DNA from: Desulfosporosinus sp. Sb-LF
GTDB taxonomy: Bacteria; Bacillota; Desulfitobacteriia; Desulfitobacteriales; Desulfitobacteriaceae
Length of the DNA stretch: 64,000 bases
Assembly (NCBI RefSeq): GCF_004766055.1
Contig: NZ_SPQR01000008.1
Location: forward strand, 186,001 to 250,000
Direction: 5' to 3'
The notes under the pieces are model-generated. The model saw nothing but the letters and a program-made list of their open reading frames with translations. It had not been told where the DNA came from and did not search any database. Both the position numbers and the translations under genes were made by a program. This document shows positions 56,992 through 64,000 of this stretch, piece by piece. The stretch's first letter is position 1. The number at the start of each line of letters is the position of its first letter.

Positions 56992-57037
56992 AAAAACCCG
57001 CTAAATTGATGTGCCAAACATCAGCTAGCGGGTTTTT
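56992..57037. terminator. Bidirectional terminator
   Basis: A 12-bp outer stem (56992-57003 with 57026-57037) and an inner GATGT/ACATC stem, with A and T runs on the two sides. It lies before the convergent PNPOx-fold gene. The gap 56713-56991 contains only a weak 62-codon frame that is not called. Confidence 0.85.
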
Positions 57038-57073
57038 ACATTTTGCTTGCAGGAGCAAATCGGTCAGCTTAAT

Positions 57074-57523
57074 TTAACCTTTATATAGCTCATCGAACAT
57101 AGCTCTAAAAAAATCAGCAGTTTTTGGGGACCTATGTTTTTTATTTATTCCTTCCGTGACTATTACTGTAGGAGTGGTATCACTTTTTATTTGTTCAATA
57201 TCAAATTCAACCATACACATGGCGGCATTACCTTCCATGGGCTCTCTGACAACCCTTGCAGTACCTTTTATACCCATGGCTATATCGGTTCCTTCTAATA
57301 CAGTTATAAACGCTTTACCATTGTTTTTAATATTTGTAGTTGTCTGGTGTGATTTCACGAGAGCCATTCGGAAAGTTTTATCATTTGGTGCAAAAATTAG
57401 ATGTACCGGCATAGCGTGTGGGAATCCCTCAGGAGTTAACGTGGAAACCACTACAGTAGTTAGCTCTTTTTCAAACAAATCAACAATTTCTTCGGGCAAA
57501 GAATTACCGATAATTTTGCTCAT
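57074..57523 (-). CDS. Pyridoxamine 5'-phosphate oxidase-fold flavin protein
   Basis: A 149-residue split-barrel protein. VVSTLTPEGFPHAMPVHLIF is the flavin-binding start, followed by KTFRMALVKSHQTTTNIKNN and KAFITVLEG. Members bind FMN or F420 or degrade haem; which one cannot be told here. The ATG at 57523 has AAAGGGG 7 bases before it and is preferred to the longer frame. A single gene. Confidence 0.85.
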   Translation of the reverse strand: MSKIIGNSLPEEIVDLFEKELTTVVVSTLTPEGFPHAMPVHLIFAPNDKTFRMALVKSHQTTTNIKNNGKAFITVLEGTDIAMGIKGTARVVREPMEGNAAMCMVEFDIEQIKSDTTPTVIVTEGINKKHRSPKTADFFRAMFDELYKG

Positions 57524-57550
57524 ATGATTACCCCTTTCGTTATTTATCAA

Positions 57551-58216
57551 TCTAATAGTTTACATGTATTGGAAGAACAGGCGCCGGATTATTTTAAGTG
57601 GAAAACAATTAGCAACTCCTATATTTGATTTCTAGTTTTCGACACTTACAGTCTTTATTCCTTTGTAAAAAATCACATCTAGCTACTATTTTAATAAGTT
57701 CGTTTCTAGCCAATAGGGCTAGAAGCTTCACGTCCCAAAAACGTGGATCGACCCTATTTTATTTGCCTTGATGAAATGAACTAGAGTGAAAAACGGGAAC
57801 ACTGCTTAGCAAAACAGTCAGGCACAGCGAGGACCAATGGCTTCAAACTGGTGTTACTTAATAATTACGAAAATATGTCTGCACCAAAATTTAGTTATTA
57901 AGTCCAAAATATAATAGTTTTATGGAAATTATCAAAAATAAGTGAATATTATTGATATAAAGTGTATTTATATTATAATTAAAAAGCTTGAAATATGAAT
58001 AAATAAGTAGTAATCTTAGAAAAATAATCCATTCCTTCTTGGGGCGATCTACTTAATATAAAATACAGGGCAAAAGCACCAAGAGAAAACCAATAAGATC
58101 TCAAATTTCTTTTTAGGAGTATGACTAAACTTGTTGTAGAGAAGCAAAATTACTATATGCATGTTTTGAAAAGAGCTTAAATGTAAATCAAAATGAGGAG
58201 TTCCGTCTTTAATAAT
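57551..58216. other. Gene-free AT-rich stretch
   Basis: No gene is supported here. A hairpin at 57712-57758 (AATAGGG with CCCTATT, inner CACGT with ACGTG) ends in T residues and may be a terminator. The sequence between 57790 and 57860 has hairpin-forming parts but matches no RNA class known to me. Confidence 0.4.
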
Positions 58217-58645
58217 ATGAACTTCACGTTTGATTTTTGTACTGTCTCAATACAGAAAAGGGTTGACCCTCTAACATTGGTATTACAAGAATGCAGATGA
58301 TTTAAATTATTGTTCCTCCAAATATATGAGAGAACGGTTTCTTTTAAAAGATATGTGCACATGATCACAAAAGGGGATTATGTAAACTTATTAGCTGAAG
58401 TTGATTCTGTTATGACGTTGTAACTCTCTTCGATGCAAACACATAGTCACGTACCCATGGCAAAGGTAAATAGTGAGCAAGCCCAGACCGAATTTAAGAG
58501 CGTTCAAGAGGATTACCGAATCCTGCGGGATAATATGATTAACCTTATAAATGATGGGAATTATGATGAAGCAGGAAAAGTCTTTGAACAAGCTCTAAAA
58601 ACGAATGACAATGGAAAGATTTATTTCTCTACACAATGCAATTAA
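58217..58645 (+). pseudogene. Decayed coding frame with two in-frame stops
   Basis: One frame from ATG 58217 to TAA 58643-58645 is interrupted by TGA (58298-58300) and TAA (58421-58423). The last part (from 58433) reads QAQTEFKSVQEDYRILRDN and NLINDGNYDEAGKVFEQA, the style of a four-helix-bundle ligand domain of chemoreceptors. No ribosome-binding site is seen. It is probably a relic; the family guess is weak. Confidence 0.3.
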
Positions 58646-58764
58646 GCTAGATAAAGTATTCGCATTCACGAAATTTCAGGAGTTGACGGTTATTGTTCAT
58701 TTTGAATGGTATTTACTAAATGAACGAAACAATTAACTACCCGTGTAAATAGGAGGGTTAACAG

Positions 58765-59037
58765 ATGAAAATCAATAGAACCGCACAGGCTGGAGCTATA
58801 GAGTCCAGCGATGTACTGGTTACAGTTGCGCCAAATCCTGATGGTGGGATTAAGGTTGAACTTGAAACGAAACGAGTAATTCAGAAACAATTCGGAAAAC
58901 AGATTGAGAAAGTAATTCTAGAAACTGCAGAAAAACTTGGAGTCGAGGATGTAGTCATTAAAGCTCAGGACAAAGGAGCTTTGGATTATACTTATAGAGC
59001 AAGAGTTCAGGCAGCGATTGAAAGAGCTTTGTTTTAA
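58765..59037 (+). CDS. citD: Citrate lyase acyl carrier protein (gamma subunit)
   Basis: A 90-residue protein that carries the phosphoribosyl-dephospho-CoA prosthetic group. The AQAGAIESSDVLVTVAP start holds the Ser that is modified in CitD, and the DKGALDYTYRARVQAAIERA end is typical. AGGAGG lies 9 bases before the ATG. It is the first gene of citDEF; the genes for activation (citC, citX, citG) are not in this window. Confidence 0.93.
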   Translation: MKINRTAQAGAIESSDVLVTVAPNPDGGIKVELETKRVIQKQFGKQIEKVILETAEKLGVEDVVIKAQDKGALDYTYRARVQAAIERALF

Positions 59038-59080
59038 ACCTTTAGATGATGTCTAAGATGATATGTAAAGGAGTATCGAT

Positions 59081-59785
59081 ATGATTCAAAACAGGAGTAT
59101 GCTCATTATTCCGGGGAATAACCCCAAGCGGCTTCAAAATGCACCCGTGTTTAATCCGGATTTGCTTGTGCTTGATCTGGCAGATGGGGTGAAGATTGAA
59201 GCTAAAGATAGTGCTCGTTTGCTCGTTAAAGAGGCCATCAGCTTTATGGATTATGAGAAGGTTCAAATTGTGGTGCGAATCAATTCTCTGCAATCGGGTT
59301 TCGGGGCTAAAGATATTGAAGTGATTTCCCAAGTGCAACCTGCTGCCTTAATGATTCCTCAAGCGAGCATGGAGCAGCTTCAAAACGTTGATAAGGTTTT
59401 GGCCACATCTGAAGAGAAAGCTGGGCTTAAACAAGGGAGCATTCGATTGATTCCGGTGATTGAAACCGCGAAGGCACTGGAAGAGGTTTCCTCAGTTCTT
59501 AGTGCATCACCTCGAGTCATCGGTCTCTTTTTTAATGCCGAAGGTTTGGCTAAAGAACTGGGAATGACCCGAAGTAAAGAAGGCGACGAAATCCTCTATG
59601 CCCGGAGCAAGATTTCCATGGCTTGCCGTGTTGCGGGCTTAAATAGCTTTGATACCGCGTTTACCGATGGCAACGATTATGAGGGCTTAGAGAAGGATTC
59701 TTTTAATGCTCGTAATCTTGGCTTCACTGGTAAAGCCGCCATCGATGGTAGGCAAATCGATACGATTCATAAAATCTTTGTTTAA
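59081..59785 (+). CDS. citE: Citrate lyase beta subunit, short form
   Basis: A 234-residue CitE-like protein; it would cleave citryl thioester to oxaloacetate and acetyl thioester. It keeps RSMLIIPGNNPKR, VRINSLQSGFG, a PVIETAKAL strand with the metal-binding Glu, and GKAAIDGRQIDTIHKIF. Ordinary CitE runs to about 290-300 residues; the last about 60, which form the lid, are absent and the stop comes right after this strand. The G-A-E-D segment with a second metal ligand reads N-A-E-G here, and the usual DLEDSV reads DLADGV. AAGGAG precedes the ATG. It may be an active minimal form or need a partner. Confidence 0.85.
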   Translation: MIQNRSMLIIPGNNPKRLQNAPVFNPDLLVLDLADGVKIEAKDSARLLVKEAISFMDYEKVQIVVRINSLQSGFGAKDIEVISQVQPAALMIPQASMEQLQNVDKVLATSEEKAGLKQGSIRLIPVIETAKALEEVSSVLSASPRVIGLFFNAEGLAKELGMTRSKEGDEILYARSKISMACRVAGLNSFDTAFTDGNDYEGLEKDSFNARNLGFTGKAAIDGRQIDTIHKIFV

Positions 59786-59809
59786 TCTAACAGAAACGAG
59801 GGGTATCGC

Positions 59810-61351
59810 ATGAAAAATAGTGCAGGACGTGAAATTCCAGAACAAATAGAGGGCTATGGCCAAGTGAAACCCTTTGGGGGCGCTTTTGCTAATTATGGTG
59901 AACGCTCTAAAACATCTGTGAAACTACATTCCGTAAAACCGGGTGAGAACAAACTCGTGGAAACCATCGATGAGGTTCTGGACAAAGTCGGAATTAAGGA
60001 TGGCATGACGGTTTCCTTCCACCATCATCTGAGAAATGGAGACTTCGTGATCAATCTAGTCATGGAGGCTATTGCGAAACGAGGAGTTAAAGATATTACG
60101 GTTGCTGCTACCGGTATTTTCAAGATCCATGAACCACTTGTCGAGTATATTAAACGTGGAATTATTACCGGAATTTCGGTAAACTACATCGCCCCAGGGC
60201 CTGTAGCAACGGCTATTTCTAAAGGATTCTTAAAAAAGCCAGCTGTTCTAATGAGTCATGGGGGGCGGCCTCGGGCTATTGAGAGTGGAGACTTGCATAT
60301 CGATATTGCCTTTATCGCTGCACCAATCGCAGATTTTTATGGCAATATGAACGGAGTTCAGGGGAAATCCGCTTGCGGAACGTTGGCTTATGCAATTCCA
60401 GATGCACAGTATGCGGATTGTGTCGTTGCTGTTACGGATAATCTCGTGCCCTACCCGGCTTTCCCCATCGAGATTACTCAAGATTTTGTGGATTATGTCG
60501 TGAAGGTCGAATCGATTGGTGATCCGAATGGAATCGTCTCTGGAACTCTAACGGTTACCAAAGATCCCGTAGGTTTACGTATTGCCAAACTTGCGGCTCA
60601 AGTGATTGAAGCAACAGGATATATCAAAGAGGGTATGTCCTTTCAGACTGGTGCAGGCGGAACTTCCTTAGCCGTTGCCGCTGAAGTTCGGAGGTTCATG
60701 AAGGAAAAAAACGTGGTTGGAAGCTTTGCAGCTGGTGGAATCACTGGTTACATGGTCGATATGCTCAACGAGGGGCTTTTCCGTGCACTTTTTGATGTTC
60801 AGTGCTTTGACTTAAAAGCGATTGCTTCAATGCGTGATAATGTTAAACACCAAAAAATGAGCGGTTCACTCTATGGAAACCCGCATAACAAAGGTGCAGT
60901 CGTTAATAATCTAGATGTAATGATTCTAGGAGCTACTGAGATTGATACCAACTTTAACGTGAATGTAGTTACAGGTTCTGACGGGATCATTATTGGGGCT
61001 TCAGGTGGGCATAATGATACTGCCGCAGGTTCAAAACTTGCTATCGTGGTTACGAACTTAACAAAGGGGCGCCTTCCCGTTGTTAAAGATCAAGTATTCA
61101 CGATCACCACCCCAGGAGAGACGATCGATGTGCTTGTCACAGAACGTGGGATTGCGGTTAATCCTGCACGACAAGATCTGATTGAAAAACTTAAAGAAAC
61201 TGACCTTCCGATCGTCCCGATTGAAGAATTAAAAAACATTGCAGAACGTTTAACGGGTAAGCCGGAACCGATTGAGTTAACCGATAAAATTGTCGCAATA
61301 GTTGAGTACCGAGATGGAACCGTAATTGACGTGGTTAAGAAACCAAACTAA
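59810..61351 (+). CDS. citF: Citrate lyase alpha subunit (citrate:acyl-carrier CoA-transferase part)
   Basis: A 513-residue subunit that exchanges the acetyl group on the carrier for citrate. VSFHHHLRNGDFVINLV, MSHGGRPRAIESGD, GNMNGVQGKSACGTLAYA and SGSDGIIIGASGGHNDTAAGSK are CitF landmarks; the length is normal. GAGGGG lies 10 bases before the ATG, and the gene follows citE by 24 bases. Together with citDE it should break citrate into acetate and oxaloacetate in the cytoplasm. Confidence 0.95.
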   Translation: MKNSAGREIPEQIEGYGQVKPFGGAFANYGERSKTSVKLHSVKPGENKLVETIDEVLDKVGIKDGMTVSFHHHLRNGDFVINLVMEAIAKRGVKDITVAATGIFKIHEPLVEYIKRGIITGISVNYIAPGPVATAISKGFLKKPAVLMSHGGRPRAIESGDLHIDIAFIAAPIADFYGNMNGVQGKSACGTLAYAIPDAQYADCVVAVTDNLVPYPAFPIEITQDFVDYVVKVESIGDPNGIVSGTLTVTKDPVGLRIAKLAAQVIEATGYIKEGMSFQTGAGGTSLAVAAEVRRFMKEKNVVGSFAAGGITGYMVDMLNEGLFRALFDVQCFDLKAIASMRDNVKHQKMSGSLYGNPHNKGAVVNNLDVMILGATEIDTNFNVNVVTGSDGIIIGASGGHNDTAAGSKLAIVVTNLTKGRLPVVKDQVFTITTPGETIDVLVTERGIAVNPARQDLIEKLKETDLPIVPIEELKNIAERLTGKPEPIELTDKIVAIVEYRDGTVIDVVKKPN

Positions 61352-61368
61352 ACGGTACAGAGAAACAC

Positions 61369-61477
61369 CTTGTGTCGGCAACTACGACCGTGGGTAGCGT
61401 GACCTTTGCTGGTGGTGACGGCTAACATTGGCAACCATTGCTAATGGTGCCTCCGATACTATCACAATTGTAGTCAG
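61369..61477 (+). pseudogene. Relic of a DUF11-repeat surface protein
   Basis: Three pieces in shifting frames read VSATTTVGSVTFAGGD, then TANIG, then ATIANGASDTITIVVS. This order is the core of the DUF11 beta-sandwich repeat found in large surface proteins. At least two frameshifts are needed to join them, so this is decayed sequence. Confidence 0.5.
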
Positions 61478-62021
61478 CTGTTTAATAACGTTATCTTTTG
61501 ACCCCTCTGTTAATAACTCGTTTTTGGGTGGCCAACCTTTTTTCCGGGGTATTATCCCTGATTCAATTAGGCGTTGTTTATTGTTGTTGGCGAGTTATGA
61601 GTTGTTTAATTACTTTTTGCTAGAAAACCCAAAATGCTTACTCCCATTTTTAGCCATACACAGACCCCCTATGATAGATGTTTATTCTACCATAGGGGGT
61701 CTGTTGTTTTCACTGGTCCGATTTTAGGGTTCAGTTCACCAGCCTGAAATGTTCTTTTTTCTATGAATTAAGCTTGTTAGATGGGCAATGGAGAAATCTA
61801 TTGGTTCCTCACTGAAGTGTACATAAGTGCATCGGAACAGATTTCTATAGACAAACAGCTAACTACAGAGCCAACACCTTTAAAAAAAGGAAGATAAAAA
61901 GCAAATCATTCATATTAACAAATCTAGAAAATACAATGTTATTATCTTGAGTTTTTAGACAACCCCTGACGTTAATAGAAATTAGCATTTCTGACAAATC
62001 TCACTGGGGGAGAATGATTTT
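61478..62021. other. Gap without a recognised gene
   Basis: Apart from the terminator at 61660 nothing is supported. Some frames are open for up to about 80 codons but are not recognisable. The VWA gene's promoter should lie in the last 150 bases. Confidence 0.3.
61660..61704 (+). terminator. Terminator
   Basis: A perfect 14-bp stem (61660-61673 with 61691-61704) with a 17-base loop, followed by a T-rich run. It probably ends transcription of the citDEF region. Confidence 0.75.
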
Positions 62022-63812
62022 ATGAACGCTGGAAAGAGAATTACGGCGCTTTTAGTCTTGAGTATGTTTCTAATAGCTATGTCTCTTTATCCTGTGATGG
62101 CACAAAGCACCTCCGGCGATAACGGCAAGAAAACTATGAATCTTGTCATTGTACTGGACCGTACGGGAAGTTTACAGCAATCAGACCCGAATAGGTTGTC
62201 TCAGGAAGCTGCTAAGTTAATCGTTGATTTGATGGTTCAAAATGGGAGTAAGATTGGATTAGTTCAATATACAGATAAGGTTACCGACCGACTGGATATA
62301 ACCGATATAAACGGTCAAGGAGAAAAAAATAAACTTAAATCTTACATTGATGGGTTAGGTGTGCCGAAAGGACAAAGCACCGATAGTTCAACCGGCCTTA
62401 AGGAAGGGGTTTCGATGCTTGCCGGATTACAGATGTTAGAAAATCCGGTCATAGTACTCTTAACCGATGGGAAGAACGATTTTAATGGAAGTGACAGAAA
62501 CCAAGATATTTCGCAACGTGACATGAAACAAGCTCTGGATATAGCCAAGAATAAGGAGATTCTCATCTATACCATTGGCCTAAATGCAGATGGCTCCGTC
62601 GATAAGAATATGTTGTCACGTATTGCAAAGGAGACTGGAGGTAAGTCGTACATCGTTGATAAGGCCAACGATCTTCCGGATATAATCAGCAATGTCTATA
62701 CGGATGCTCTGGGCTACAAATTATTGTCCCTCGGCTCGGACAGGAATGCCTTGAGTGGAAATTTTGAGACCTACGATTTTGACGTTACTAATAGCAGTGT
62801 GGCAGAAGCCAATGTCGTGATTTACAAGAACAGGGATGTACTAGTCAAGTTAATTAAGCCAGATGGTACAGAGGCTTCCTGGGACAACGATAGGTTTATC
62901 GCATCACCCTCCCAGAATTATATGTCCTATAAAATTCTAAATCCTAATCAAGGCCAATGGAAGTTAATGGTCAAGGGAACCCGGAATGACGAGATTAAGA
63001 TCAGCCTGCTTTATAACTATGATTTAGTGATCCACATGGATCAGCTTTCGTCAAGTAGTTTTACCGGTGCGGAAATCCCAGTGAAAGTAAACTTTATGCG
63101 ACAAGGTAGGGCAATTGAGGATAAGAACTTGTACAAGGACATGTCAGCAGTGGCCGTTGTCGAGAATAGTTCTGCCAATACCTCAGAGAAAGTACCTCTT
63201 ACTGCCGGGGAAAAGTATTATCAAGGGAAAATCAAGTTCGAACAACCAGGAAACTATAGCGTCTATGTGCTAGCAGAAGGAAAGGCCTTAACCAGAAAGA
63301 GTGGTCCCCAAACGATACAGGTTACAGAGAAAAATGTGCCGGTAATGGCGTCCCCTAAGAACCTCATTCCCTGGAAAAAGCTTCTCTACACTTTGCTAGG
63401 GATCATAGGAGCGACTGCCTTTGTTATTCTCCTGCTGAAAGGGATTCCGAAGTTAATTGAAAATGCCAAGCCCAAGCTTCTTTTCGGCAAAATCAATCTT
63501 AGAGTCATAAATACTACAACTGGTGTGGAAGAAATGCAGCAAAGCAAAACTCTGGCTCCTTACGGGACTTCAGTTACCATAAGTAAATTAGCAGAGAATC
63601 CCGCTAGTACGCTAAACACTATAGTCATTGCAAGAAAGGCGCAAGGAGTCTACCTTACCTACAGTGAAGCGGGCAGTAAGGATTTATCAGTGAGCGTCAA
63701 TGGAGATAAAGTTGCACCAGGACAGATCGTTCTACTGACCAATGGATGTTCCCTTCGGGTTGTGGCGGTTGTAGACTCAATTAAAGTATTCGGGAGATTT
63801 AGTGAGTTTTAA
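62022..63812 (+). CDS. Secreted/membrane VWA-domain protein linked to a tubulin-like gene
   Basis: A 596-residue protein. A signal peptide (1-27) is followed by a von Willebrand A domain (about 38-230) with the full metal-ion site: DRTGS, the Thr in STDSSTGLKEG and LLTDGKND. A beta-rich extracellular part (about 240-445) follows, then a membrane helix (about 450-472) and a cytoplasmic tail (about 478-596). The tail is beta-rich and includes a VSVNGDKVAPGQ turn resembling the end of FHA-type domains (weak). GGGGGAGA precedes the ATG. The next gene, 33 bases on, encodes a tubulin-like protein, so the VWA protein could couple outside ligand binding to an internal filament. Confidence 0.82.
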   Translation: MNAGKRITALLVLSMFLIAMSLYPVMAQSTSGDNGKKTMNLVIVLDRTGSLQQSDPNRLSQEAAKLIVDLMVQNGSKIGLVQYTDKVTDRLDITDINGQGEKNKLKSYIDGLGVPKGQSTDSSTGLKEGVSMLAGLQMLENPVIVLLTDGKNDFNGSDRNQDISQRDMKQALDIAKNKEILIYTIGLNADGSVDKNMLSRIAKETGGKSYIVDKANDLPDIISNVYTDALGYKLLSLGSDRNALSGNFETYDFDVTNSSVAEANVVIYKNRDVLVKLIKPDGTEASWDNDRFIASPSQNYMSYKILNPNQGQWKLMVKGTRNDEIKISLLYNYDLVIHMDQLSSSSFTGAEIPVKVNFMRQGRAIEDKNLYKDMSAVAVVENSSANTSEKVPLTAGEKYYQGKIKFEQPGNYSVYVLAEGKALTRKSGPQTIQVTEKNVPVMASPKNLIPWKKLLYTLLGIIGATAFVILLLKGIPKLIENAKPKLLFGKINLRVINTTTGVEEMQQSKTLAPYGTSVTISKLAENPASTLNTIVIARKAQGVYLTYSEAGSKDLSVSVNGDKVAPGQIVLLTNGCSLRVVAVVDSIKVFGRFSEF

Positions 63813-63845
63813 ATCTATAAACAAAACTAGGATGGTGTATGGGCA

Positions 63846-64000
63846 ATGGATATGCGTTTGGCGGAAAATCTCAACCAGCTCCGGCTCAATAAAAGCGGTA
63901 TAACCAGTGACCTTTCCAGGGTTGATGCTATCCCTAATCCAATCCTAGTCATTGGGTTGGGGGGGACAGGTGTAACAGCTCTGAGCAAAGTGAAGAATGC
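63846..64000 (+). CDS. Tubulin-like protein, cut by the window end
   Basis: The first 51 residues are visible, starting MDMRLAENLNQLRLNK and reaching PNPILVIGLGGTGVTALSKV. The I-G-L-G-G-T-G nucleotide-binding opening is that of the tubulin_2 (PF13809-like) family of large bacterial tubulin-like proteins. It directly follows the VWA gene and is almost certainly in its operon. An AGGATGG stretch lies ahead of the ATG. Nothing can be said about the rest. Confidence 0.7.
   Translation, partial: MDMRLAENLNQLRLNKSGITSDLSRVDAIPNPILVIGLGGTGVTALSKVKN

Noticed and set aside
58217-58645. In-frame TGA at 58298 as a second selenocysteine codon
   Set aside because: The same frame also contains a TAA further on, has no ribosome-binding site, and shows no conserved family around the TGA.
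1-64000. CRISPR arrays, intact insertion sequences, prophage genes
   Set aside because: No regularly spaced repeats, transposase or phage structural genes were seen anywhere in the window.

Overview
The window looks like a chromosome segment of an anaerobic, spore-forming, AT-rich Firmicute of the Desulfosporosinus/Desulfitobacterium kind. Supporting signs are a single-chain pyruvate:ferredoxin oxidoreductase, a DUF3787-type spore protein, a CWB2/VanW cell-wall protein, citrate lyase genes, a Firmicute c-di-AMP (ydaO) riboswitch, strong AGGAGG ribosome-binding sites with many GTG/TTG starts, and very heavy two-component and c-di-GMP signalling. The genus is an inference from gene content.

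Layout. 0-1.4 kb: end of a Bcr/CflA drug exporter and a decayed ASKHA-protein tail. 1.5-9.3 kb: a signalling cluster with a hybrid kinase carrying an Hpt domain, a receiver-HD-GYP phosphodiesterase, a glycerophosphodiesterase and a second Cache-PAS kinase. 9.4-12.6 kb: an ABC exporter, then a divergent flavoprotein/HxlR redox pair. 12.8-14.5 kb: a ydaO-type c-di-AMP riboswitch with its terminator in front of citrate synthase. 14.7-25.4 kb: a second signalling cluster with a substrate-binding-domain GGDEF/HD-GYP protein, two nearly identical Cache sensors with different output halves, an OmpR-type regulator, a receiver without its phospho-Asp, and a receiver-GGDEF-HD-GYP protein. 25.8-35.3 kb: a membrane-anchored PstS-like protein, endonuclease IV, a CWB2-VanW protein, a KimA-like transporter and a membrane PAS-GGDEF cyclase. 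36.5-38.0 kb: a two-subunit CoA-transferase-fold enzyme whose A subunit has one in-frame TGA followed by a SECIS-like hairpin. 38.2-43.4 kb: a metallophosphoesterase, pyruvate:ferredoxin oxidoreductase and a spore protein. 43.6-47.4 kb: a methyltransferase, an MFS exporter, then a gene graveyard (flavodoxin relic, frameshifted TIR-like gene, truncated trypsin-like peptidase, internally deleted methyltransferase). 47.5-57.5 kb: small membrane proteins, a second KimA-like transporter, DinB, PAP2, a DedA-PAP2 fusion, DUF1003, signal peptidase I and a PNPOx-fold protein. 58.8-61.4 kb: citDEF with an unusually short CitE. 62.0-64.0 kb: a membrane VWA protein followed by the start of a tubulin-like protein, cut by the window edge.

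How the parts fit. Two hybrid kinases with Hpt domains lie directly upstream of receiver-HD-GYP proteins with 4-8 nt gene overlaps, so both probably pass signals into c-di-GMP turnover. Carbon flow centres on pyruvate, acetyl-CoA and citrate (pyruvate:ferredoxin oxidoreductase, citrate synthase under a second-messenger switch, citrate lyase). The best leads for something undescribed are the possible selenocysteine-containing CoA-transferase-like enzyme (with an apparently missing catalytic Glu in its partner), the riboswitch-controlled citrate synthase, the VWA/tubulin-like locus, the slippery-site TIR-like gene, and an intergenic repeat whose central hairpin keeps its fold while changing sequence. 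No tRNA, rRNA, CRISPR array or intact insertion sequence was seen.
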